In this document: positions 42,600 to 51,850 of the stretch, piece by piece | Position numbering within the stretch: position 1 is the stretch's first letter | How the letters are laid out: each line of letters begins with the position of its first letter | DNA from: Streptomyces sp. NBC_01497 | GTDB lineage: Bacteria; Actinomycetota; Actinomycetes; Streptomycetales; Streptomycetaceae | Assembly (NCBI RefSeq): GCF_036250695.1 | Contig: NZ_CP109427.1 | Coordinates: 2,976,001 to 3,040,000, forward strand | Length of the DNA stretch: 64,000 nucleotides | Direction of reading: 5' to 3' | The notes under the pieces: model-generated | What the model was told of the DNA's origin: nothing | The model's database searches: none | The model's input: the letters and a program-made list of their open reading frames with translations, nothing else | Translations under genes and position numbers: made by a program

Positions 42600-42688
42600 C
42601 TCGGAAACCCCCGAGGGCTCGGAAACCCCGAGGGCTCGGAAACCCCGGCGGCCTCGGAAACCGCGCCGGCCTCGGAATCCCCGGCGGC
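42600..42688. repeat. Five-copy minisatellite with 17-18 bp unit
   Basis: Five tandem units that start CTCGGAA at 42600, 42618, 42635, 42653 and 42671. The last three end in CGGC and the first two in GAGGG. The rest of the gap up to 43090 holds no gene I can support. Confidence 0.85.
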
Positions 42689-43090
42689 CCCGGCGACGAC
42701 CTCCACCGGTCAAGGGCAGGCCCCGGCGCCCCCAACACGACCTCACCGAAGCCGAGTTCACCATCAACCCACAGCGGAAGCCCGCCGACCATGATCGGTC
42801 GGGGCACGGCTCACGGGTCCTGCCGTCGGGCCCGGGCGAGGCCGGGACGGTCGCGGGCCCGGGCAGCGCGGGTGGTCCGCGGGTAAGGCTCGACCCGGCG
42901 AACGGACGGTCCGGACGAGCCCACCGCGCCCATCCCCTGACCGGATCAGCCGCCATTACCCCGCTTTTAACCGCCCGGCCTGCCAGGTTTCATCCCCCGC
43001 CGTTCCGTGTTCACTTTCGCGTCGTCCGTGTTTCTTACGGTGCTCCGACCCCGTACGACTTTCCTCGCGGGGCAGCGACCTTGGAGCAGC

Positions 43091-44620
43091 ATGACTATGG
43101 CCCGCAACCTCCGGCCCGGAACGCGTGGCGAGGGTGGGAAGGCCGCACCGCCCGACGCGGTCCCCGCGGCAACCGTGCCGCCGACCACCCTCGCCGAGTG
43201 CCTGAGCGCCTGCGCCGCGCACAGCGGCAAGCTCGTGGCGGGCCTCGACCGCCGGCGCATCGAACTGGCCGAACGGCTCCGCGCCGCACTGGCCCTGTAC
43301 GCGACGGCGCCGATGCCTCCGCCGGCTCCCGCGGCGGCCGGCGCGGGTGCGACGAGCGGGCTGTTCCGCCGCGCCGCGAGGACACCGGCGGCGGGCAGCG
43401 GGCCCGCGCTGTCCCCCGCATTGCTCGATGCCCTGCTGGAGGTGGGCAGCAAGGCGCTGGAGTGCCCCTACGACGACGAGCGCCGCCTCGCCCTGCTCAT
43501 ATCGGCCGCGGTGCTCACCGAACGCAAGGGCTCCCGCGCGGGCTGGCGGCTGCGCGCCCGGGCCCTGGAGGCCGCGGGCGACGAGGCGGCCTCGATCGCC
43601 GCGTACCAGAACTACCTGGACCGCACCTCCGAGGACGGCTTCGGCATCGTCTCCAAGGTGGCCGGCCTGCGGATCGCCGGACAGCGCCAGGCCGAGATGC
43701 TGGAGGTGCTGGAGCGCGAGTGCCCCACGGCCTCCGCGCACGCGGACGGACCCGCCACCGACACCTGGGCCGAGGGCCTCGCCCTCAACGACGCGGGCGA
43801 CTGGGCGGGCGCCGAGCCGCGCCTCGTCGGCGCGCTCCTCGCCATGGCGCGGCACGACAGCCACGCCGACGACTTCCAGCTGGCCATGGGCGACTACCTG
43901 GACCTGCGCATCCGGCAGCACGACGGCAGCGCCGCGGACCTGCGCGAGCTGATCGGCCTCTACGCGGACCAGCGCAGGAACCGGATGCGCGGCCCGATCG
44001 ACGACCCGACGTTCGGCGACACGGCGTGGCTGAGTCTCGGCGAGTTCCGCAACTGGATCGCCGGTAAATCGATCTGCCTGATAGCCAACTCGGGGAGCGT
44101 CGGCAGGAGTTCGCTCGGCCCGGAAATCGACTCGTACGACCTGGTGGTGCGGTTCAACTCGTATCGGATCGACGCGCCGGCGACCGGTGCCCGCACCGAC
44201 ATCCACGCCTCCATCCACAAGCACAGCTTCAACTGGGACCAGAAGGTCACGACCCGGCTCGTCTTCGGCGGCGTCCCCGGCGACTGGATGTACTCCCTGC
44301 GCAACCGCCTGGTGCCCGGCGCGCAGCGCTACCTCGGCGACGACTCACTGCGCTGGCCGCTGCGCAACATCGGCCGGGTCGGGGCCAACGCCTGGCCCTC
44401 CATCCCCACCACCGGCTTCAACATGCTGTGGCTGCTCGACTTCCTCGACGTCAGCCCGACGCTCGACCTCTTCGGCTTCGACTTCTACGAGAGCGGCGCC
44501 TACCGCCTGAAGGAAGCCATGCGCCAGCCCATCACCTCGGTGCACGAGTACCGGGGCGAGAAGACCTGGGTGATGGAGCGCGCCACCAGCGTGACAGAGA
44601 CAAGGATTTCTTTGCGATGA
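43091..44620 (+). CDS. GT29-type sialyltransferase-like protein
   Basis: A 509-residue two-part protein. Residues 1-320 are helical with TPR-like repeats (LRARALEAAGDEAASIAAYQ, ADDFQLAMGDYLDLR). From about 326 a sialyl-motif-L-like block appears: KSICLIANSGSVGRSSLGPE, then DSYDLVVRFNSYRID and TGARTDIHASI. This matches GT29 sialyltransferases (NSGSLxxSxxGxxID...VRFN). GT29 enzymes use CMP-sialic acid or CMP-Kdn, which the genes at 55.8-58 kb can make. ATG 43091 has GGAG 4 bases before it. It overlaps the next gene by 4 bases (ATGA), so the two work together. Confidence 0.82.
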   Translation: MTMARNLRPGTRGEGGKAAPPDAVPAATVPPTTLAECLSACAAHSGKLVAGLDRRRIELAERLRAALALYATAPMPPPAPAAAGAGATSGLFRRAARTPAAGSGPALSPALLDALLEVGSKALECPYDDERRLALLISAAVLTERKGSRAGWRLRARALEAAGDEAASIAAYQNYLDRTSEDGFGIVSKVAGLRIAGQRQAEMLEVLERECPTASAHADGPATDTWAEGLALNDAGDWAGAEPRLVGALLAMARHDSHADDFQLAMGDYLDLRIRQHDGSAADLRELIGLYADQRRNRMRGPIDDPTFGDTAWLSLGEFRNWIAGKSICLIANSGSVGRSSLGPEIDSYDLVVRFNSYRIDAPATGARTDIHASIHKHSFNWDQKVTTRLVFGGVPGDWMYSLRNRLVPGAQRYLGDDSLRWPLRNIGRVGANAWPSIPTTGFNMLWLLDFLDVSPTLDLFGFDFYESGAYRLKEAMRQPITSVHEYRGEKTWVMERATSVTETRISLR

Positions 44621-46980
44621 CCACCGCCGCGCTCCCCGCCGAAGCCCTCTCCGCGGACGCCCCGCTGCACGCCACGAGCCTCACCGGCAAACGCAGAATC
44701 GCCTTCGCCAGCTTCGTGGACGAGAACTACCTGCCCGGCTTCCTCACCCTCCTGCGCAGCCTGGCCCTGTCGAACCCGGCCGTCTGTGAGGACTTCCTCG
44801 TCCTCCACGAGGATCTGCGCCCCGCCTCCATAGCCCGCATACGCGCCCTGCACCCGCGCATCAGGATGCTGCGGGTCGACGCCGGTCACTACGACTCGTA
44901 CGCGAAGGGCGACCAGCACAACTACCTGGTGCGCAAGGCGTACTTCATCCTCGACGTCTTCCGCGTCCGGGACTACGACACGATCATCACGCTCGACACC
45001 GACATGGTGGTCCTCGGCGAGCTGGACGAACTACTGGAACTGCGCGAGGGGATCGCCGCCGTACCGCAGTTCTTCTACGGTCAGCACAAGCTCAACAGCG
45101 GCCTGCTGGTCATCCAGCGCGAGTACCTGACCGACGAGTTCTGTGCCCGGCTCGACGCCGTCGGCCGCAGCGGCGACTACGAGCTCGACAAGCATGACCA
45201 GGGCATCCTCAACTCCGTCCTGGACGGTGGCTTCGTCCGGCTCGACTCCCGGTTCAACTTCGTCAAACGGCGCCTCTCCGGCGACCTGCCGGTGCCCGAC
45301 GACACCGCGATCCTGCACTTCACCGGCCGCCACAAGCCGTGGCAGGGCGGGGAGGCGGGCTACGCCAAGGCCGAGGAGCGCTGGCGGTCCTACGAACTGT
45401 CCGACGACCAGTTCCGCAGCACGTACATGAACCTGCCGAAGACGCTCCACCACGACCTCGTGGTGCACCTCGGCACGCCGCACGTCGCCCGCACCGGGAA
45501 CCTGGACGGCGCGCGGCGCCTGGCGCAGACGCACCTCGACGCGGGCGAGTACCGGCAGGCCGCCGCCGCGCTCGGCTCGGTGCACATACCCGTCGACGAG
45601 GCGTTCCCGCACGAGGTCTACGGGCGCGCGCTGATGAGCCTGTCCCGCTACAAGGAGGCCGAAGCGCACCTCCTGCTCGCCACGTCCGTGCCGACCCGGG
45701 CGGCGAGCGCCTTCGGCCGGCTCGCCCAGATGGCCTGGATCAACGGCGACGACACCTCGGCGCACGCCTACGCGACGGACGGCCTCGGGATCGACCCCAC
45801 CCACCGCGCCAGCCGCCTGATGAGGGAGCGCACCCATCCCCGCCCGCCGGTCCAGGAGGGCCCCCCGGACGAGCAACTGGCCCACGTGGCCTTCTACATG
45901 CCCCAGCAGGGCAACGCGGGCGACAAGCTGCTCCCGGAGTCCGTACGCCTCACCTTCGGCCAGGACACCGGCCCCCGCCGCTGGCACTCCGTCCACGCGC
46001 ACCGGCTGTTCGACGAGGCCGCGCTCGCAGCGGTCAACGAGCGGCGCGGCGTGGTCATCGGCGGCGGCGGCCTGTTCATCCCGGACACCGCGCCGAACGG
46101 CAACAGCGGCTGGCAGTGGAACGTCACGGACGACGCGATGGACCGGATCGACGTGCCGGTGATCGTGTACGCCGTGGGCTTCAACGCGTTCGACGGCCAG
46201 TCCTACGGCTTCGACCGGTTCCGCACCTCGCTGACCAAGCTGGTGGAGCGTGCGGCCTTCTTCGGGCTGCGCAACCACGGATCCATCGAGAAGGTCCGGG
46301 CCCTGCTCCCCGCCGGCCTGCGGGACAAGGTGCGCTACCAGCCCTGCCCGACGACGGTCACCCGGCAACTGGTCGACGGCTGGAGCGACCCGGCGCGCCG
46401 GGACGACACCGTACTCATCAACGCGGCGTACGACCGGGCGGGGCTGCGGTTCGGCCACGACTACGGCTACTTCCTCGCGCAGATGGCCGAAGCCGTACGG
46501 GCCATCGGCGAGCACGCCGAGGTCAAGTGCGTCGCGCACGCGCTGGACGACGAACGCATCGCGTTCGACCTGCGGCGTGAGCACGGCATCTCGCTTCCCG
46601 TGGTGCCGCTGTACGACGCCGACAACGACGCGATCCGCGCCGAGTTCGCCCGGACGAAGCTCGTCATCGGGATGCGCGGCCACGCGACGATGATCCCGTT
46701 CGGCTGCGGCACACCGGTCATCAGCCTGATCTCGCACCCGAAGATGGCGTACTTCCTCGCCGACATCGACCGCCCCGGCTGGGGCGTCTCGGTCCACGAC
46801 AGACATCTCGGCCGACGGCTCACCGACCTCGCGGTGTCCCTGCTGGACGACCACGGCGCGGCGGTCGCCGACGTCCACGGCCGTCAGCAGGAACTGTGGA
46901 AGATCACCCAGTCCAACGGCGCGGACATCGCCGCCACGCTGTCGCCCCCGAACCGGGGGCTGACACCGCGCGTGGGGTGA
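44617..46980 (+). CDS. GT8 glycosyltransferase / polysaccharide pyruvyltransferase fusion
   Basis: A 787-residue fusion. Residues about 28-270 are a GT8 retaining glycosyltransferase with the metal motif DTD (D127, D129 in TLDTDMVVL) and NSGLLVIQRE. About 300-400 is a TPR-like linker (AAAALGSVHIPVDEAFPHEV, YKEAEAHLLLATSVP). About 423-780 is a pyruvyltransferase (PF04230) domain: AFYMPQQGNAGDKLL, VVIGGGGLFIPDTAPNG, FFGLRNHGSIEKV, GMRGHATMIPFGCGTPVISL. It probably adds a sugar and a pyruvyl ketal to the same polymer. ATG 44617 overlaps the GT29-like gene stop. Confidence 0.88.
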   Translation: MTTAALPAEALSADAPLHATSLTGKRRIAFASFVDENYLPGFLTLLRSLALSNPAVCEDFLVLHEDLRPASIARIRALHPRIRMLRVDAGHYDSYAKGDQHNYLVRKAYFILDVFRVRDYDTIITLDTDMVVLGELDELLELREGIAAVPQFFYGQHKLNSGLLVIQREYLTDEFCARLDAVGRSGDYELDKHDQGILNSVLDGGFVRLDSRFNFVKRRLSGDLPVPDDTAILHFTGRHKPWQGGEAGYAKAEERWRSYELSDDQFRSTYMNLPKTLHHDLVVHLGTPHVARTGNLDGARRLAQTHLDAGEYRQAAAALGSVHIPVDEAFPHEVYGRALMSLSRYKEAEAHLLLATSVPTRAASAFGRLAQMAWINGDDTSAHAYATDGLGIDPTHRASRLMRERTHPRPPVQEGPPDEQLAHVAFYMPQQGNAGDKLLPESVRLTFGQDTGPRRWHSVHAHRLFDEAALAAVNERRGVVIGGGGLFIPDTAPNGNSGWQWNVTDDAMDRIDVPVIVYAVGFNAFDGQSYGFDRFRTSLTKLVERAAFFGLRNHGSIEKVRALLPAGLRDKVRYQPCPTTVTRQLVDGWSDPARRDDTVLINAAYDRAGLRFGHDYGYFLAQMAEAVRAIGEHAEVKCVAHALDDERIAFDLRREHGISLPVVPLYDADNDAIRAEFARTKLVIGMRGHATMIPFGCGTPVISLISHPKMAYFLADIDRPGWGVSVHDRHLGRRLTDLAVSLLDDHGAAVADVHGRQQELWKITQSNGADIAATLSPPNRGLTPRVG

Positions 46981-47001
46981 GTCCGCGCCGGGGCGCAGGG
47001 G

Positions 47002-47187
47002 TGGTGGGCCGACGCCGCGGGCGGGCCCGCCACCCCGCCCACGAACGACTGCGTCGAGGTGGCAGCCGGACAACTCCGGGACATGCTCCCCGTACGCGAC
47101 TCCGCGAACCCGACCGGCCCGGCCGTCGTTCTCGACCCCGGCGCCTGGACCGCGTTCCTCACCGGTGTGCAGCGCGACCACCTCGTC
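47002..47187 (+). pseudogene. Remnant of a DUF397 gene
   Basis: In the frame that continues past the GT8 gene stop lie WWADAAGGPATPPTNDCVEV and then LPVRDSANPTGPAVVLDPGA and WTAFLTGVQR. This is the DUF397 pattern (W...CVEVA...VRDS..P.GP...F....W.AF..G). No start codon precedes the first half in frame; only an internal GTG (47059) is available. The protein is therefore probably broken. No WhiJ-type partner is adjacent. The remaining stretch to 47526 holds a hairpin and the promoter of the next gene. Confidence 0.55.
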
Positions 47188-47201
47188 CGATGCGAGGGTG
47201 A

Positions 47202-47240
47202 GGCAGGGCCCCGGCCCCCACCAGGGTCGGGGCCCTTGCC
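47202..47240. terminator. Hairpin between the GT8/pyruvyltransferase and eCIS-core genes
   Basis: GGCAGGGCCCCG pairs with CGGGGCCCTTGCC with one bulged T and a 14-base loop. It separates the GT29/GT8 unit from the next gene. Confidence 0.6.
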
Positions 47241-47526
47241 GTACCCGGACATCGTCGCGGGCCGCCCCGTCGCGCGGGGAAAGTCGTCAAGGCCGCCGCC
47301 GGACTCCGGGGTCAACAACACGTGACGCCGGCCGTCACGTCGCACCGGACCGGCGCGGTGCGGATGCACACGGGTCCCCGGACAGGCCGGACGACGATGC
47401 CGCGTTGTCCGGTCGATGTGCCCGATGGTCCGGCACCGCTGCACTTTTTGACCTCCCGTGGGCGCCCGGACTGCGCCTAGATTTTCCTCGGATGCTCCGG
47501 TCGCATCCGACGACGGAGGTACGCAG

Positions 47527-49737
47527 ATGACCCGCAAGGAACCCGCGAACCAGGCCCGCGGGGTCACCGGCGGCCACTCGCCGCTGCTGAGGTCCGACGC
47601 GGCCCGGGGCCCCGCGCCGCAGGACCCGGGCGGGCTCCTGGCGCTGCAGCGCTCGGCGGGCAACGCCGCGGTGGTGCAGATGCTGCGCCATCTCGACGCC
47701 ACCGGTCCGACGGGGACCGAGGCCGAGCCCGACATGGGCAGCGTCGTGAAGAAGGTGATCTCCGGGAGCGGGCAGCCGTTGCGGACGGCGCAGCGCAAGA
47801 AGGCCGAGTCCGTCTTCAACGAGAACTTCTCCGGGGTCCGCCTGCACACGGACGCGGCCGCGCAGCGCTCCGCGGCCGTCCTCCAGGCACGTGCCTACAC
47901 GGTCGGCGACAACATCGTCAGTGGCACCGCCGAGATCGACGACAGGACTCTCTTCCACGAGCTGACGCACGTCTCGGACCAGCGCAAGGGGCCCGTCGCG
48001 GGCACCGACCACGGCGACGGGACGGTCAGGTCGAGCCCGGACGACCCGTTCGAGAGGAAGGCCGCGGCGAACGAGCGTCTCGCCGACGGTCCCTCCGCGC
48101 CGGAACACCACGCGGGGGACGGGCACGCCCACGGCACGACCGTGCAGCGCGCGCCGGCCGGGCCCGCGACCGTGCAGCGCGCGCCGGCCGGCGACGGCAC
48201 GGAACAGGGCAAGGAGACCGAGGGGAGCGAGCACGTGCGCCGCCGTGTGCTCGTCGTCTGCGACGAGAGCGGCCAGGGCCTCGGCGGTGTGCCCGTCTTC
48301 AACATGGAGATGGTCAAGGGCCTCCAGCACGACAACGAGGTCACCCTGCTCACGGTGAACAACCGCGAGAGCTACGACCACTCCAAGACGGTGCGGCAGC
48401 ACGGCGGCGCCCGAGTGATCAATGTCCTCGTGCCCGAGCTGAAGGCGGGCCGCGAACGCCTGGTCCAGCTGGTGGCGAGCAAACCGCCGCAGGCGTACGG
48501 ACTCCCCGCCGCGCGGGACGCGTTCGACATCATCATCGGCCACTCGCGGTTCTCCGGCCCCGCCGCCGAGCTGATGTGTTTCGGGTGGTACCCCGGCGCC
48601 CGCCTGGTGCACTTCCTGCACACGAGTCCGGTGCGTCTGGACAAGGTCAACGACAAGCCCGGCACGGGCGCCCAGAAGGCGAGGACCGAACGCCAGGTGA
48701 TGCGCGAGGCCGACCTGGTCTCCGGGGTGGGCCCCTTGCTGACGCAGGAGGCGGAACGGCTGTCGCAGCAGATCTTCCGGGTGGCGGCCCTGCACGAGTT
48801 CGTGCCGGGGACCGAGATCAACTCTCCCCTGACCCACTCGGCTCCCGGCCCGCGCAGGCTCGATCTGCTCCTGCCGGGCCGCGCGACCGACGCGATCAAG
48901 GGCGTCCGGGCTGCGGTGACGGCCATCGGGATGCTGCGCCGTCCCCAGTCGATGGGCGGATACGGCCTCGACGTCAGGCTGACGATCCGGGGCGGCCCGG
49001 ACCCGAAGGAGGCCCCCGACGAGTACGGGAAGTGGCAGAGCCTCGTCACCAGCCTCGGTGCGGGGGGCGTCACGCTGCTGCCCTTCACCCCCGACGCCGA
49101 GAAGCTGAACAGGGACCGCCAGGGCAAGGACGCGGTGATCATGCCGTCCCTGCACGAGGGGTTCGGCCTGGTCGCCACTGAGGGTGCCGGGAACGGCATC
49201 CCCGTCCTGGTGAACGGGGAGAGCGGCGCCGCCCAGTTCCTGGCGCAGTTCCAGGGCCTGACCGGGCACATGACGGTCGACGCCCCGTACAACGTCGACC
49301 GGGAGACGGGCAAGGAGGTCGAGGGAGGCGACGAGCGGCGCGCCCGGGCGTGGGCAGAGGCCATCGCGAGGCTGCAGAGCAGGCTGCCCGCCGCCCAGCA
49401 GGACGCCGCCCAGCTCCACCAGGTCCTCACGCACTACACCTGGCGGCACGCGGCCCAGGCCCTCGTCGAGGCGACGATGGCGACCGTCCCGGGCAGTGGG
49501 CCGAACCACGGCGCCATCACCCGGCAGGGCCCCGACGGCACTGTGGAGCACGTCGGGCGGCGCACGGAATGGACTCCCACCGAGCGCTGGGACGGCTCGA
49601 CCCCCGAGCCGAGCACCCGGAGGCCGAGCGAGCAGGAACTCCTGCAGCGTCTCGCCGTCATACGCCAGACCCTGGACCTGCGCACGGATGTGGGTGCGCA
49701 GGAGACCAGGCGGGCCAGGAGGACCGGCACCATGTGA
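47527..49737 (+). CDS. eCIS-core (DUF4157) / GT4-type glycosyltransferase fusion
   Basis: A 736-residue protein. An N-terminal LLALQRSAGNAAVVQML block is typical of DUF4157 proteins. DUF4157 (eCIS core) follows, about residues 75-160, with SVFNENFSGVRLHTDAAAQR and the metallopeptidase-like HELTH at 144-148. A spacer repeats TVQRAPAG twice. A GT-B glycosyltransferase occupies about 238-660: RRRVLVVCDESGQGLGG at the start and the GT4 E-x7-E motif EGFGLVATE (E544, E552). DUF4157 marks contractile-injection-system cargo. A GGAGG site lies 8 bases before ATG 47527. No injection genes are in the window. Confidence 0.85.
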   Translation: MTRKEPANQARGVTGGHSPLLRSDAARGPAPQDPGGLLALQRSAGNAAVVQMLRHLDATGPTGTEAEPDMGSVVKKVISGSGQPLRTAQRKKAESVFNENFSGVRLHTDAAAQRSAAVLQARAYTVGDNIVSGTAEIDDRTLFHELTHVSDQRKGPVAGTDHGDGTVRSSPDDPFERKAAANERLADGPSAPEHHAGDGHAHGTTVQRAPAGPATVQRAPAGDGTEQGKETEGSEHVRRRVLVVCDESGQGLGGVPVFNMEMVKGLQHDNEVTLLTVNNRESYDHSKTVRQHGGARVINVLVPELKAGRERLVQLVASKPPQAYGLPAARDAFDIIIGHSRFSGPAAELMCFGWYPGARLVHFLHTSPVRLDKVNDKPGTGAQKARTERQVMREADLVSGVGPLLTQEAERLSQQIFRVAALHEFVPGTEINSPLTHSAPGPRRLDLLLPGRATDAIKGVRAAVTAIGMLRRPQSMGGYGLDVRLTIRGGPDPKEAPDEYGKWQSLVTSLGAGGVTLLPFTPDAEKLNRDRQGKDAVIMPSLHEGFGLVATEGAGNGIPVLVNGESGAAQFLAQFQGLTGHMTVDAPYNVDRETGKEVEGGDERRARAWAEAIARLQSRLPAAQQDAAQLHQVLTHYTWRHAAQALVEATMATVPGSGPNHGAITRQGPDGTVEHVGRRTEWTPTERWDGSTPEPSTRRPSEQELLQRLAVIRQTLDLRTDVGAQETRRARRTGTM

Positions 49738-49788
49738 TGCGGGAGCGCCGCCGGGCGTGCGGGGCGGGCTCATGGAGGCCGGGCGCGG

Positions 49789-49814
49789 CCCGGCGCGCTC
49801 AGCCGCGCGCCGGG
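49789..49814. terminator. Hairpin between convergent eCIS-core and acyltransferase genes
   Basis: CCCGGCGCGC pairs with GCGCGCCGGG (10 bp, 6-base loop). It overlaps the acyltransferase stop codon region and can serve both genes. Confidence 0.55.
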
Positions 49815-51169
49815 CGGGAGGCTCGTCCCGCCGAGCGCGCCGCGTCCGTCAGCCGGGAGCGCAGCCGGGGCGTCAGCGGGCGTTCCACCACGCGGTGCAG
49901 GAGGTACGCCAGGAGCAGCATCGCCAGCACCGTCAGGGGGAGGGTGGCACCGGCCGGGAGGCCCAGGGTGCGGTGCAGGCCGCCGATGACCACCCAGCCG
50001 AGGTGTTCGTGGACCAGGTAGAAGGGGTACGTGAGCGCGCCGGCGGTCGTCAGCCAGCGCCAGTCGGCCCAGCGCAGGCGGTCCAGCGCGATGGCGGCGA
50101 CCGCCGCGAAACCCAGTGCGACGATCGCGATGATGACCACGGTGTGCCGGTAGCCGAAGTGGCTGGTGGGGTGCCAGAGGTCCGCGACGGCGTAGTGCTG
50201 GCCCAGCAGGAAGCCGACGGCGGCGAGCCCCCAGCCGAGGGGGTCGCGGTGGTCGCGGTGCACCAGGTAGAGCCCCATCCCGCCGACGAAGAACGGCGCG
50301 TAGTGGGACATGAGGACCTGGTCGAGCAGCGCCGAGTGCGCGGCGTCGGCGAGGACCGCGCCGAGCGTCCACAGCGCGCCGAACAGGACGACCCGCCGGC
50401 GCGTCACCCCGGGGAGGACGACACACACCGCGAACAGCGCGTAGAAGCGGATCTCGGCCCACAGGGTCCAGTCGACACCGATGACCCGCTCACCGCCCGC
50501 CGGCATCTGCAGGAGGGTCAGGTTCAGCAGGGCGTCGCTCGTCGACACCGCCTCGTACACCACGCCCGGCAGGGCGAAGACGGCGGTGATGAGGAGGACC
50601 GCGCACCAGTACGCGGGCATCAGCCGGGACACGCGCGAGGCGAAGAACGCGGCGAGCGAACGGCCCCAGCCGCTCATGCAGATCACGAACCCGCTGATGA
50701 CGAAGAAGATCTGCACACCGAGCGGTCCGTACGCGAACCACTGGTGCAGTGACGGGAACTGGGTGGCGGGCGAGGTCCCCCACGCCGTGCTGACGTCGCC
50801 CTCGCGGCCCCCGTAGTGGTACGCCGCCACCATGAGCGCCGCGACCAGCCGCAGCCCGTCGAGGGCGCGCAGCCGCGCCGGCCGGGCACCGCGCGGCCGG
50901 CCGCCGGGACCGGGTCCCGTTCCTCCCGGCGCCCGGCCGGCCGGCGGCGTACGGTCCCCGGCCGGCGTCACCGGGCCGCCGGGGAGGGGCGTCGCGGCCC
51001 GCGCCGCACCTGCGGGGGTGCCGGTGCCCGCGCCCGTGGTCGTGCTGCTGCCCGCGTCCACGTTCATGTCCCTGTCCGTGTTCGTCTTCGTGCCCGTGCC
51101 GTTGACCGCGTTGCCGCGCGCGTTCCCGTCCGTGTTCGTGCCCGTGCTCGCGTGCGGAGCGGACGTCAC
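49799..51169 (-). CDS. Acyltransferase family 3 (OafA/YrhL-like)
   Basis: A 456-residue membrane O-acyltransferase. The first 90 residues are a Thr/Gly/Pro-rich cytoplasmic arm. The membrane part begins LRALDGLRLVAALMVAAYHY, where the catalytic His is in the AYHYGG block. A second signature is QIFFVISGFVICMSGWGRSL, and about 10 TM segments follow to a basic tail. It probably transfers acetyl groups to a surface glycan, fitting its place in the glycan region. I take GTG 51169 as start, with AAGGGA before it; an upstream GTG/ATG is possible. Confidence 0.85.
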   Translation of the reverse strand: MTSAPHASTGTNTDGNARGNAVNGTGTKTNTDRDMNVDAGSSTTTGAGTGTPAGAARAATPLPGGPVTPAGDRTPPAGRAPGGTGPGPGGRPRGARPARLRALDGLRLVAALMVAAYHYGGREGDVSTAWGTSPATQFPSLHQWFAYGPLGVQIFFVISGFVICMSGWGRSLAAFFASRVSRLMPAYWCAVLLITAVFALPGVVYEAVSTSDALLNLTLLQMPAGGERVIGVDWTLWAEIRFYALFAVCVVLPGVTRRRVVLFGALWTLGAVLADAAHSALLDQVLMSHYAPFFVGGMGLYLVHRDHRDPLGWGLAAVGFLLGQHYAVADLWHPTSHFGYRHTVVIIAIVALGFAAVAAIALDRLRWADWRWLTTAGALTYPFYLVHEHLGWVVIGGLHRTLGLPAGATLPLTVLAMLLLAYLLHRVVERPLTPRLRSRLTDAARSAGRASRPARG

Positions 51170-51658
51170 CGGATTCCCTTCGCCTCGGCACCGCTGGGAC
51201 CGGGACTGCGGGCTCGTACGCCCGGCAGGCGGCCGGTGTGTTTCCCGGCCCGTACGCCCGGCCCGTACGCCCCGCTCGGGCACCCGGGTCACAAGCCCGG
51301 CCGGCGACCCGACAGGTGACCTGGCGCGTTCCCCGGCCCCGGCCGAGTCCCGCCGGTTCCCGTCGCTCCCCCGCCACGCTAGGGGCCAGGCGCCCCCCGC
51401 CCAAGCGCGGAAGGGGCATTGCGCAGGGACGTCACAGCACGTTCATCCGCCCTTTCACCAGGCGATTCGTCACCACGGCCACCGGCCGCCGGGCATCGCC
51501 GCCGTCGCGGGCGCGGGCGGGGGCACTTGAGCGGGCCGCCCCGCTGCAGCCGTGCGCCGTTGCCCCGGCGATCTCCGGGGCACGGATCATGCGTCGCTGG
51601 GGAGAGCCTTCACCGGGGTCCTCGCGGGTTCTGGTGCGACGGGACGAGGGGGCGCGCG

Positions 51659-51850
51659 GTGGACCGACTGCGCGACGCCCACGGCTTCACGTCCGGTGAA
51701 CCGGCCGAGTTCCGGGCCACGGTGGAACACCCGGACTTCACCGACCTGTGCCTCGCCGACATCGCCGCCCGGGGTCACCGTCCGCCCCGGCGAGCCGCAC
51801 GGGAGCGCCGACGAGGCCCCGCAGCACCCGCGCTCCGGCGGCTGCGGGAC
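51659..51850 (+). pseudogene. Possible frameshifted short gene, unknown
   Basis: From GTG 51659, with AGGGGG 6 bases before it, there is a stretch with strong coding bias: VDRLRDAHGFTSGEPAEFRA, then TVEHPDFTDLCLADIAA. Near 51770 the good codon pattern moves into the neighbouring frame (GVTVRPGEPHGSADEAPQ). This looks like one protein broken by a single-base shift. I recognise no family. It ends in a 9-bp tandem repeat (CTGCGGGAC x4, 51842-51877). The rest of the gap from 51170 shows nothing. Confidence 0.3.

Noticed and set aside
42376..42807. Minus-strand frame with collagen-like GFR/PxG repeats across the minisatellite
   Set aside because: The pattern comes from the 17-18 bp DNA repeat, the frame is antisense to a real gene, and no ribosome site was seen.
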